This document shows, in pieces, positions 1 to 7,631 of a stretch of DNA of 64,000 bases. Position numbers and translations under genes: made by a program. Each line of letters opens with the position of its first letter. Within the stretch, counting starts at the first letter, position 1. The stretch lies in assembly GCF_013408745.1 (NCBI RefSeq), contig NZ_JACCBJ010000001.1, forward strand, positions 2,170,001-2,234,000. Reading direction: 5' to 3'. A model generated the notes under the pieces. The model made no database searches. It was not told the origin of the DNA and saw only the letters and a program-made list of their open reading frames with translations. This DNA comes from Leifsonia soli. Lineage in GTDB: Bacteria > Actinomycetota > Actinomycetes > Actinomycetales > Microbacteriaceae.

Positions 1-818
1 CGGTGGAACGCGCCGCCGATACGGTGGAGAGGGAGCTCGGCCCCATCGACATCTGGGTCAATGTGGCCTTCTCCTCCGTGTTCGCTCGATTCCACGAGAT
101 CAGTCCGGAGGAGTACCGCCGGGCCACGGAGGTGAGCTACCTCGGCTACGTGTACGGGACGATGGCAGCGCTCGAACGCATGCGGCGCCGGAACAGAGGC
201 ACCATCGTCCAGGTGGGATCCGCTCTCGCCTACCGGGGGATTCCCCTGCAGACCGCCTACTGCGGCGCCAAGCACGCCATCCAGGGCTTCAACGAGTCCC
301 TCCGATGCGAGCTGCTCCACGAGAAGAGCGCGATCAGAACGACGATGGTGCAGATGCCCGCACTCAACACGACGCAGTTCACCTGGGTCTTGTCCCGCCT
401 CCCGGAGCAGGCCCAGCCGGTCCCGCCGATCTACCAGCCGGAGGTCGCCGGCCGCGCGATCGCCTGGGCCGCCGCCCACCCGCGGCGGCGCGAATACTGG
501 GTGGGAGCCAGCACCGTCGCCACCCTGCTGGGCAATGCCGTCGCCCCCGGGCTGCTCGACCGCTACCTGGCGCGCACCGGCTTCGCCTCGCAGCAGACCG
601 GCGAACCGCGGCCGGACGATCAGCCGGTCAACCTGTGGGAGCCGGCCGACCAGCAGATCGATCGCGGCTACCACGGCGAATTCGACGACCGCTCCACGCC
701 CCGGAGCCCCCAGCTCGTGGCGTCGAAACACCACTGGACCATCGCCGCGGCCGGAGCGGCAGTGCTCGTCGCCGCGACAAGCCTCGCGGTCCGTCTCGTC
801 GGAAAGGCCGCACACTGA
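1..818 (+). CDS. SDR-family oxidoreductase with C-terminal membrane anchor (5' end outside window)
   Basis: This is the C-terminal part of a short-chain dehydrogenase/reductase. The reading frame runs off the left edge, so the TGxxxGxG nucleotide-binding motif is not in view; the first complete codon is at position 3. Counting from there, the NNAG-like position reads NVAF (20-23) and the catalytic Ser/Tyr/Lys are S73, Y86 and K90 (Y-x3-K). After the Rossmann domain there is a polar linker and one hydrophobic helix (about residues 243-268), so the enzyme is probably tethered to the membrane. Its stop overlaps the next start (TGATG), which suggests a two-gene operon. The substrate cannot be inferred. 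Confidence 0.85.
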   Translation, partial: VERAADTVERELGPIDIWVNVAFSSVFARFHEISPEEYRRATEVSYLGYVYGTMAALERMRRRNRGTIVQVGSALAYRGIPLQTAYCGAKHAIQGFNESLRCELLHEKSAIRTTMVQMPALNTTQFTWVLSRLPEQAQPVPPIYQPEVAGRAIAWAAAHPRRREYWVGASTVATLLGNAVAPGLLDRYLARTGFASQQTGEPRPDDQPVNLWEPADQQIDRGYHGEFDDRSTPRSPQLVASKHHWTIAAAGAAVLVAATSLAVRLVGKAAH

Positions 819-1150
819 TGTTCCTCGAGATCCTGCGTGCGCTCTACGGGCTGCTCGAGCTGGCCGCTCCGAACGCCGTCTCGGGAGCCATCCTGGGCAG
901 CCGCCCCGACAAGCGGCTGCGTGTGGTGCTGCGTATCCTGGGCGCCCGGCACCTGGTGCAGGCAGCGCTCGCGATGAGGCGTCCCCGAGCAGCGCACCCG
1001 ATCGGCGGCGTTGTCGACCTGCTGCATTCCGCCACCATGCTGACGCTCGCCCTCCTCGACCACCGCCGGCGGCGAGCGGCGACGCTCAACGCGGCAGTCG
1101 CCGCCCTCTTCGCAGCGGGAGAACTGCGCGGGACGTCATCGCGGACCTGA
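818..1150 (+). CDS. Small hypothetical protein (110 aa) coupled to the SDR
   Basis: The ATG overlaps the TGA of the upstream SDR, so translation is probably coupled. The product is basic (many Arg) with hydrophobic stretches near residues 12-26, 65-78 and 88-98, compatible with a small membrane-associated protein. I do not recognise a family. The last 15 bases overlap the convergent GH15 gene. Start choice rests on the stop/start overlap; the frame is open further upstream only as a shadow of the SDR gene. Confidence 0.6.
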   Translation: MFLEILRALYGLLELAAPNAVSGAILGSRPDKRLRVVLRILGARHLVQAALAMRRPRAAHPIGGVVDLLHSATMLTLALLDHRRRRAATLNAAVAALFAAGELRGTSSRT

Positions 1151-2953
1151 GGCGGACTCCACCGGGATGCGCTCCTCCGTCGTCGAGGCGTCACCGGCGA
1201 GGAGCAGGAAGGCGCTGCGCACGAGCGCCAGATGGCTGAAGGCCTGCGGCATGTTGCCCAGCTGCCGGCCGGCGTGCGGGTCCCACTCCTCGCTCAGCAG
1301 CCCGACATCGTTGCGGAGGCGGAGCAGGCGCGTGAACAGGTCCTCCGCCTCGTCGCGGCGGCCGGCGCCCAGAAGAGCGTCGACCATCCAGAAGGAGCAA
1401 GCGACGAAGACCCCTTCCTCTCCGGGCAGGCCGTCATCGCTGCGTCCCGGTCGGTAGCGCAGGACGAAGCCGTCCTCGGTGAGCTCCCTCTGGATCGCGT
1501 CGATCGTGCCGACGACCCGGGGGTCGTCGCCCGGCAGGAAGCCCACCCGCGGGATCAGGAGCAGGGATGCGTCCAGCGCACTCGACCCGTAGGACTGGAC
1601 GAAGGTGTTGCGGGAGGCGTCGTACCCGTTCGCGAGGATGTCCCGTCGGATCGCCGCCCGCATCCTCTCCCAGCGGCGAACGGGCCCGTCGAGTCGGAAG
1701 CGGCGCGCCCCCTTCACCATGCGGTCGGCCGCGACCCAGGCCATCAGCTTGGAGTGGGTGAAGTGGCGGCGTTCGCCGCGCATCTCCCAGAGGCCGTTGT
1801 CGGGCTCGCGCCATACCGTCTCCAGGTGCTCCAGCAGCGCCCGCTGCAGATCCCAGGCTTCCTCCCCCGCCCCGATCGTCGCCCGGGTGAGGGCGAGCCC
1901 GTCGAGGACTTCGCCCCAGACGTCGAGCTGAAGCTGATCCGCCGCGGCATTGCCGACCCGGACAGGCTGCGATCCTCCGTAGCCGTCCAGCCACTCGAGA
2001 GTGTCCTCCGGCAGACGGCGACGGCCATCCAGTCCGTACATGATCCGCAGCTCCGCGGGATTGCCCGCGACGGCGCGCAGGAGCCAGTCCCGCCACTCCC
2101 CCGCCTCGTCGGTGTACCCGGCGGTCAGCAGCGATTGGAGGGCCAGCGTCGCGTCGCGCAGCCAGCAGAAGCGGTAGTCCCAGTTGCGCGGCCCTCCGAG
2201 CTGCTCCGGGAGCGACGTCGTCGGAGCAGCGACGATGCCTCCGGTCGGCTGATAGGTCAGCGCCTTCAAGGTGATCAGCGAACGCTGGATGGCGTCGCGG
2301 TGCGGACCGTACGCCGTGCTGCGGCCGCTCCACTCCTTCCAGAAGCGTTCCGTGTCCACGATGGCACGATCCGGATCAGCCGGGATCGGTTCGCTCTCGT
2401 GCGCGGGGAACCAGGTCAGGACGAATCGCACGCGGTCTCCCTCGGACACGGTGAACTCGGCCTCGGTGCGCATGTCCTTTCCGGTAAGCGGGACGTCGGC
2501 GTTCGCGAGCACCGCGTCCGGGCCGGCGATCGCGCGGATCCCCCTCTCGCTGTGCGTCACCCAGGGGACGACATGGCCGTAGTCGAAGCGCAGCACCAGC
2601 TCCGACCGCATCGCGACCTGACCGGCGAGCCCTTCGACGATCCGCACGACGTCGGCCGCGCGATCGCGGACGGGCATGAAGTCCGTCACCCGGACGGAGC
2701 CGTCGGGAGTATCCCATTCGGTCTCCAGGATCAGCGTGTCCTCCCGATACCGTCGACGCGTCGACCTGCTCGCGTCCGCGGGGGCGAGCAGCCAGCGTCC
2801 GGCGCTGTCGTCGCCTACGATCGCGGCGAAGCAGGCCGGCGAGTCGAAGCGCGGCAGGCACAGCCAGTCGATCGATCCGTCGATGGAGACCATCGCTGCC
2901 GTGTGAAGATCGCCGATGAGCGCATAGTCCTCGATGCGGTTGCCGTCGTCCAT
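1136..2953 (-). CDS. Glycoside hydrolase family 15 protein (glucoamylase/trehalase-like)
   Basis: A 605-residue protein of the bacterial GH15 type. Such enzymes are (alpha/alpha)6-barrels that cleave alpha-glucosidic bonds with inversion; mycobacterial members hydrolyse trehalose. It has the N-terminal beta-sandwich signature IEDYALIGDLHTAAMVS followed by GSIDWLCLPRFDSPACF, the barrel motif YRFCWLRDATLAL, and a C-terminal LLSEEWDP...NMPQAFSHLAL in which the Glu pair is where the general base lies. No signal peptide is seen, so it is probably cytoplasmic. It is divergent from the MarR gene. Trehalose versus maltooligosaccharide cannot be decided from sequence. Confidence 0.9.
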   Translation of the reverse strand: MDDGNRIEDYALIGDLHTAAMVSIDGSIDWLCLPRFDSPACFAAIVGDDSAGRWLLAPADASRSTRRRYREDTLILETEWDTPDGSVRVTDFMPVRDRAADVVRIVEGLAGQVAMRSELVLRFDYGHVVPWVTHSERGIRAIAGPDAVLANADVPLTGKDMRTEAEFTVSEGDRVRFVLTWFPAHESEPIPADPDRAIVDTERFWKEWSGRSTAYGPHRDAIQRSLITLKALTYQPTGGIVAAPTTSLPEQLGGPRNWDYRFCWLRDATLALQSLLTAGYTDEAGEWRDWLLRAVAGNPAELRIMYGLDGRRRLPEDTLEWLDGYGGSQPVRVGNAAADQLQLDVWGEVLDGLALTRATIGAGEEAWDLQRALLEHLETVWREPDNGLWEMRGERRHFTHSKLMAWVAADRMVKGARRFRLDGPVRRWERMRAAIRRDILANGYDASRNTFVQSYGSSALDASLLLIPRVGFLPGDDPRVVGTIDAIQRELTEDGFVLRYRPGRSDDGLPGEEGVFVACSFWMVDALLGAGRRDEAEDLFTRLLRLRNDVGLLSEEWDPHAGRQLGNMPQAFSHLALVRSAFLLLAGDASTTEERIPVESASGPR

Positions 2954-3044
2954 GTCACCTCATGTGTCGATGCGGATTGCTGTAGAACGGGATCGGCCGT
3001 CTCATCGCGGCGGCCCCTCCTATCCGTACACGCATGACGCTTTG

Positions 3045-3079
3045 CAACAGTTGTATTCATGCACATTTAACCGTAGACT
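3045..3079 (+). promoter_or_regulatory. Promoter of the MarR gene with overlapping CAAC-a-GTTG dyad
   Basis: A -35 TTGTAT (3051-3056), a 17-nt spacer and a -10 TAGACT (3074-3079) lie just before the ATG at 3092. A short dyad CAACAGTTG (3045-3053) overlaps the -35, a typical place for a MarR repressor to bind, so autoregulation is inferred. The intergenic region is shared with the divergent GH15 gene, which might be co-regulated. Confidence 0.5.
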
Positions 3080-3091
3080 GAGAGAATTCTC

Positions 3092-3586
3092 ATGGAAGCT
3101 CACGCCCTGGACGACGGATTCCCGCTCGACGCGACGCGGCAAGTGCTCCGCGCGTCCCGCGCCCTCCTCGGAATCGTCGCTCGATCGATGACGGACGCGC
3201 TCGACGAGGTGACACTGCCGCAGTTCCGCGTGCTCGTCGTCCTCGCCGGTTCCGGCCCCCTGCGCATCGGAGCCCTCGCTGCCCGCGTCGGCGCGCTGCC
3301 CTCGACTTTCAGCCGGACCATCGACCGCATGGTGGACGGCGGATGGGTCGAGCGGCAGCAGAGCCCGACCAGTCGCCGCGAGGTCCTCATCGGCCTCTCC
3401 ACGCAAGGGCGGACCCTGGTGGACCGTGTCAGCGAGCGCAGACGCAAGCAGATCGCCTCCATCCTCTCCACGCTGAACCCCGCAGACCAGACGAGCGTCG
3501 TGGAGGCGTTCGAGCTGTTCTCCGAAGCCGCCGGCGAGCCTGCACCCGACGATCTGCTGACACTCGCCATCGACGACCGCACCTGA
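3092..3586 (+). CDS. MarR-family transcriptional regulator
   Basis: A 164-residue winged-helix regulator. The core spans about residues 42-110: a helix (TLPQFRVLVVLAGSGPL), HTH (IGALAARVGALPSTFSRTIDRMV) and wing (WVERQQSPTSRREVLIGLS), flanked by helices that would form the dimer interface. MarR proteins usually repress their own or neighbouring genes until they bind a small ligand. The gene is divergent from the GH15 gene and followed after 24 nt by an unknown gene in the same direction, probably co-transcribed. The ATG fits a GAGAATTCTC leader. Confidence 0.85.
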   Translation: MEAHALDDGFPLDATRQVLRASRALLGIVARSMTDALDEVTLPQFRVLVVLAGSGPLRIGALAARVGALPSTFSRTIDRMVDGGWVERQQSPTSRREVLIGLSTQGRTLVDRVSERRRKQIASILSTLNPADQTSVVEAFELFSEAAGEPAPDDLLTLAIDDRT

Positions 3587-3610
3587 CCGACCCTTTCCCG
3601 GAAGCGAGCC

Positions 3611-4105
3611 ATGACCAGCGACGAAGAAGCCCTCCTCACCGACACGCAGCTGAAGGTCCAGCAGCACTTCCACAGCGTCGCCTCCGATCTGCTCGCCCGC
3701 GGGGCCGATGAGATCGAGTGGGACGAATGGGTCGCCTCGATCCGCTATTCCTCCGAAGAGACCTGGCTGCGCTGCAACGCCTTCCTCCTTGGCCACACGC
3801 TGGCGCGACTCCTGGCGGGAAGAGCCCCCTCCTCTACGACGGAGCGCGACGCCTGGGTCGAGGCGTTCGTCGCCGTCGTCGCCGCGCACGACACCGAGTC
3901 CGAGCTCGTCCTCTGGGTCTCGGCGCCCACGCAGAACCCGCGCGCCGATGCGCTGACGCGATCGACCGCCGCGCTCTGGTTGCTCACCGAAGCGCTCCGA
4001 GACTCCCGGCCGCTCAACGACGCGCGGCCGGGGCCTTTCCCCCGCGCTGTCTGGCTGGCGGCAGACGACGCCGAACCACGTGACGGCGCGTTCTTCCTGG
4101 GCTGA
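3611..4105 (+). CDS. Hypothetical protein (164 aa)
   Basis: I do not recognise this protein. It is acidic, rich in Ala, Trp and Leu, with no signal peptide and no convincing membrane helix. It is predicted mostly helical (residues 13-60 and 77-130) with repeated short Trp motifs (WDEW, ETWLR, DAW). It follows the MarR gene by 24 nt and is likely in its operon, so it may be a target or partner of that regulator. Codon use matches the neighbours and the ATG is the first in frame. Confidence 0.6.
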   Translation: MTSDEEALLTDTQLKVQQHFHSVASDLLARGADEIEWDEWVASIRYSSEETWLRCNAFLLGHTLARLLAGRAPSSTTERDAWVEAFVAVVAAHDTESELVLWVSAPTQNPRADALTRSTAALWLLTEALRDSRPLNDARPGPFPRAVWLAADDAEPRDGAFFLG

Positions 4106-4136
4106 ACGCCGCGATCTCGCCCCACGGCCTGCCATC

Positions 4137-4169
4137 CTCGGGCGGGGTGGCATCCTCCCCGCGCCCGAG
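4137..4169 (+). other. GC-rich hairpin in the leader of the CPA1 antiporter gene
   Basis: CTCGGGCGGGG (4137-4147) can pair with CCCCGCGCCCGAG (4157-4169) with a small bulge, ending 14 nt before the antiporter ATG. There is no T-run, so it may be a terminator for the upstream hypothetical gene or a leader structure affecting antiporter translation. The sequence does not settle which. Confidence 0.3.
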
Positions 4170-4183
4170 ATCGGGTTGACGGA

Positions 4184-5386
4184 ATGATTCTCGCTTTCGG
4201 TATCACCCTCGTGGCCGCTGTCCTCATCTCCGGCCTGGCGCACCGGACGGTGCTCTCGACCGCCGTGCTGTTCCTGGCGGTCGGGTTCGCACTCGGACCG
4301 GAGCTCGGCGGCATCCTGGACATCCACGCCGACGATCCGTGGATCGCCACCACGATGCAACTCGCCCTGTTCGTCGTCCTGTTCACCGATGGTCAGCGGA
4401 TCGGGGTGCGCGATCTCGTCCACGCCTGGCGACTGCCCGGACGCGCTCTCCTCCTGGGGATGCCGTTGACGTTCGCCATCTCGACCGGCCTCGGGATGGC
4501 GCTGCTGGGTCTGCCTCCTGCGCAGGCGATGCTCGTCGCGGCGGTGCTCGCACCCACGGATCCGGTATTCGCGTCCGCCATCGTCGGCCGGGAGGAGATC
4601 CCCCGTCGCGTGCGCGGGCTCCTCAGCGTGGAATCCGGGCTGAACGACGGACTCGCACTGCCGATCGTGCTCATACTGACCGCCGTGGTCGGTGGTCCGG
4701 ACGTCGACTACGGCGTTCTGGGCATCGAGCTGGTCGGCGGCGTCGGGATCGGCATCGTCATCCCGATCGCGGTCGCATTGCTCCTGCGCATCCGGTTCCT
4801 CACGACGACCCCGCTCTACGCGGCGCTGAGTCCGGTCGCGGTCGCACTGATCGTGTACGGGTCGTGCACGCTCACCGGCGCCAATCTCTACCTCGCCGCC
4901 TTCAGCGCAGGGATCACCATCGCGTCGGTGGCGCCCGAGATCCGGCGTGCGTTCGCGGAGTTCGGGGAATACGTCTCGGAGATCGTCAAGCTCTTCGCCA
5001 TCTTCGTATTCGGCGCGCTCATCGCGCCGAGCGCCCTCGCCGACGTGCCGCTGCTCGGGTACATCTTCGCCGGGCTGACGCTGCTCGTCGCGCGGCCGGT
5101 GGCCGTGGAACTCGCGCTCCTGGGGAGCGGACTGCCGTGGGAGGAGCGCCTCACGGCAGCCTGGTTCGGGCCGAAGGGATTCGCGTCCGTGCTCTACGGA
5201 TTCCTCGTCCTGGGCAGCGGCAGCCCGGACGCCGTCCATCTCTTCCATCTCGTCGTGGTCGCCATCGCGATCTCGATCATCGCCCACTCGTCCACCGACG
5301 TCCCGATCGCGCGGTACTTCGCCCGGCGGGAGAGGGCGGATGCCGTCCCGGACGCCCCGCCCCCTGCTCGTCCGGAGCCCGACTGA
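4184..5386 (+). CDS. CPA1-type cation/proton antiporter (NhaP/NHE-like)
   Basis: A 400-residue integral membrane protein with about 12 helices. It shows CPA1 hallmarks: LFVVLFTDGQ (62-71), the ion-site motif PTDPVFA (124-130, with D126) and ESGLNDG (150-156). These exchangers swap Na+ (or K+) for H+ across the plasma membrane for pH and salt homeostasis. It lacks the long cytosolic tail of eukaryotic NHEs. The Shine-Dalgarno is weak (GGGTTGACGGA) and a hairpin sits just upstream. It is followed after 75 nt by a gene for an alpha/beta-hydrolase-like protein. Confidence 0.9.
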   Translation: MILAFGITLVAAVLISGLAHRTVLSTAVLFLAVGFALGPELGGILDIHADDPWIATTMQLALFVVLFTDGQRIGVRDLVHAWRLPGRALLLGMPLTFAISTGLGMALLGLPPAQAMLVAAVLAPTDPVFASAIVGREEIPRRVRGLLSVESGLNDGLALPIVLILTAVVGGPDVDYGVLGIELVGGVGIGIVIPIAVALLLRIRFLTTTPLYAALSPVAVALIVYGSCTLTGANLYLAAFSAGITIASVAPEIRRAFAEFGEYVSEIVKLFAIFVFGALIAPSALADVPLLGYIFAGLTLLVARPVAVELALLGSGLPWEERLTAAWFGPKGFASVLYGFLVLGSGSPDAVHLFHLVVVAIAISIIAHSSTDVPIARYFARRERADAVPDAPPPARPEPD

Positions 5387-5461
5387 CGTCGGTGGTCACG
5401 ACCGATGCCGCACGCGCGGAGACGCGAGCGCCCGCGAACTCGAGGAAGAAAGGAGAGAACG

Positions 5462-6226
5462 ATGACGTATCGCACGGTGCGGTTCCCGAGCGGACGTGAG
5501 GTGGGCATGGCCGGTCTCGGCGATCCCGCAGGCGGACGACTGGCGGTGCTGCTGCACCCCACCCCTGGCGCGTCCGGGTTCGACCCGGCCCCGGAGGCGA
5601 CGGCGCGCTCCGGCATCCACCTGCTCACTTTCGAACGGCCTGGATACGGTGCATCGGAGCCGTCGGATGTCTCGGTCGCCGGCTGGGCGGACGACCTTGC
5701 CGGACACCTGCGCGAGGTGGAGGCGACGGCGCGCACGGCCGGGCGAACACGTTTTGGCCGCGTCGGTATCGTGGGTTGGCGCGAAGGCGGCGTCTACGCC
5801 GCTGTGCTCGCTGCCCGTCATCCCGACCTGGTCGATGCGCTGGTGCTGGTGGCAGCTCCGTCGCCGTCTCACGCCGCGGGCGCGTCGGAGCAGGCTCGCG
5901 GATCGCTGGCCGCCGAATCGCCCTGGCCGGAACCGGCCGGCTTCTCCGATCGCCTCCAGAGGATGCTCGACGCGGCGAAGGAGAATGGCGACGACGGGAT
6001 CACGCGAGACCGCCGCGCCTTCGAGGAGTCCATCGCACCCCCTCCGCAGAGCGACACCAGGAGCCTGATCCTGTACGGAACCGACGACGACTACGCGACC
6101 GTCCGGGATGCCCACTGGTACGCAGCGGGGTTTCCGGATGCCATCGTCGAACGGGTCGAGGGCGGTGCCGACATCATCGGACGAGAATGGGAGCGCGTCC
6201 TCAGCTTCCTAAGGCAGCCCGGCTGA
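5462..6226 (+). CDS. Alpha/beta-hydrolase-fold protein lacking the catalytic serine and histidine
   Basis: 254 residues with the alpha/beta-hydrolase layout: LHPTPGASG (31-39) at the oxyanion strand, FERPGYGASEPS (58-69), the nucleophile elbow, then LILYGTDDDY near the acid position. The elbow reads GWREGG (105-110), so Arg107 (codon CGC at 5780-5782) replaces the serine. The C-terminal loop reads VEGGADIIG where a His normally follows. Two triad members therefore seem lost, which points to a pseudoenzyme or binding protein. The ATG at 5462 is chosen because AAAGGAGAG lies directly upstream. The 3' end overlaps the convergent DUF2254 gene by 18 nt. Confidence 0.75.
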   Translation: MTYRTVRFPSGREVGMAGLGDPAGGRLAVLLHPTPGASGFDPAPEATARSGIHLLTFERPGYGASEPSDVSVAGWADDLAGHLREVEATARTAGRTRFGRVGIVGWREGGVYAAVLAARHPDLVDALVLVAAPSPSHAAGASEQARGSLAAESPWPEPAGFSDRLQRMLDAAKENGDDGITRDRRAFEESIAPPPQSDTRSLILYGTDDDYATVRDAHWYAAGFPDAIVERVEGGADIIGREWERVLSFLRQPG

Positions 6227-7564
6227 GGAACGGCCGGCGCACAGTCGGCGCACCTCGCGGACCAAAGCATCGTGTTGGTTTCGTTCCGCGGCGCCGGCAT
6301 CCTGTGCGCGCGCGACCTCGGTGATCCGTTCGAGGGAGCCGATGATCGCGTGCATGCGCTCCGGCGGGCTGGTCTGGGCGAGGTCGCGCAGGAGTTCCAG
6401 CAGGCGCGAGACGACCATCGGGTCCCCTGCGCCGTAGTGCAGAGGCTGCGCGACGGCAAGCTCCAGATAGTCGCTGAAGTCCGGGTGGAGGAACTCGGCG
6501 CGAACGATGCCATCGGCGTCGGACGCGGTGACCGTCCCGAGCCGATAGGCGCCCAGCTCGCAGAGGAGGGCCGACACGTGACCGAGCGCATGGACTGCAG
6601 TGGTCGGATCGTTGATGCCGGGCGAAAGCGCCTTGACGGCCACATCCACCAGCTGCCGGAGTCCGAACGCGACATCTTGGGTGCCCGTGCGCTCCGGCCC
6701 GATGGAGAGCGCGTGCACGAGCCCCCGACGGAGCGTCGCGAGTTCGTCGTCGGCGAGGGGGCCCGATTCGTCTTTCCAGACGGTTGCGACCGGAGTCCCC
6801 GCGACCACGAAGTCGCCCGTCGAGCGCGCCATCGCGATGAAACCGCCCGCCTCGGCGGCGAGGGCGGCGACAGCGGCGGTGTCGACGCTGAGCAGGAAGC
6901 CGGACCGGTCCGCGTCCAGCTGCACCGCGTTCGGGCCCGGCTGGAGCGGGACAGCGGGAGGGGATGCGTCCAGCGGAGCGAGGACGGACGAGGCCGTCGC
7001 GCTCGTGTCCGCCCGGACCTCCGCGAGCATCGTCTCCACCCGTATCTGCTTCGCCAAGTGGCCGAGGAAGAGGACCAGCGCCACGACGCTGGCGATCGCC
7101 AGGACGAACGAGACGGTGATCGCGATGCGCGGGACGAACGGCTCGGCGCTCTCCTGGCTCGACCGGACCGAGCGAAGCACGGTCAGCGAGAACGTGAACG
7201 TTCCCAAGAACAGGGCGAGTGTCGTCTGGACGAACAAGTCCTTGGTGAACGTGCGCAACAGCCGGGGCGAGAACTGGCTGCTGGCGAGCTGCAGGGTGAC
7301 CACCGTGAGCGAGAACGTGAGAGCGGTCACCGTCATCAGCGACGTGGCGATGGCGTCGAGCACCGTCCGGGCGGCGCTCGCGTCGCCGCCGAAGACCAGG
7401 GCGTCCAGCCAGCCGGGCAGTCGCCCGTCGACGCGCGCGTCCATCCCCGGGATCAGGAACCCGAGGACGAGTGCGACGGCGACTCCGAGCACCGGGACCG
7501 GCCACAAACGGCTGCGGACACCCTCGGCCGCCGCCCGTCCCAGCGTGCGCAGCGGGTTGTGCAT
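6209..7564 (-). CDS. DUF2254 predicted membrane protein
   Basis: 451 residues. The N-terminal third holds four hydrophobic helices (about 22-42, 66-90, 108-128, 145-168) with the family-typical stretch TALTFSLTVVTLQLASSQFS. The rest is a soluble domain with several short beta/alpha units and Asp/Glu-rich loops. DUF2254 proteins are widespread in Actinobacteria and Proteobacteria and have no proven function. It starts 67 nt after the end of kdpD in the same direction, so it could be a distal cistron of the kdp operon, although none of the sequence ties it to potassium. Confidence 0.85.
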   Translation of the reverse strand: MHNPLRTLGRAAAEGVRSRLWPVPVLGVAVALVLGFLIPGMDARVDGRLPGWLDALVFGGDASAARTVLDAIATSLMTVTALTFSLTVVTLQLASSQFSPRLLRTFTKDLFVQTTLALFLGTFTFSLTVLRSVRSSQESAEPFVPRIAITVSFVLAIASVVALVLFLGHLAKQIRVETMLAEVRADTSATASSVLAPLDASPPAVPLQPGPNAVQLDADRSGFLLSVDTAAVAALAAEAGGFIAMARSTGDFVVAGTPVATVWKDESGPLADDELATLRRGLVHALSIGPERTGTQDVAFGLRQLVDVAVKALSPGINDPTTAVHALGHVSALLCELGAYRLGTVTASDADGIVRAEFLHPDFSDYLELAVAQPLHYGAGDPMVVSRLLELLRDLAQTSPPERMHAIIGSLERITEVARAQDAGAAERNQHDALVREVRRLCAGRSSAGLP

Positions 7565-7631
7565 CGGCGAGCCCCCCTTTCCCGCCCCAGCCTAGGCCGC
7601 CCCCGCAGCGGCCGGACGATCTCCCGCCATC

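Noticed and set aside
3020..5287. A 755-codon minus-strand frame across the MarR, hypothetical and antiporter genes
   Set aside because: Its sequence is Arg/Asp/Glu/Gly-rich with no domain, and the opposite strand has recognisable proteins with ribosome sites.
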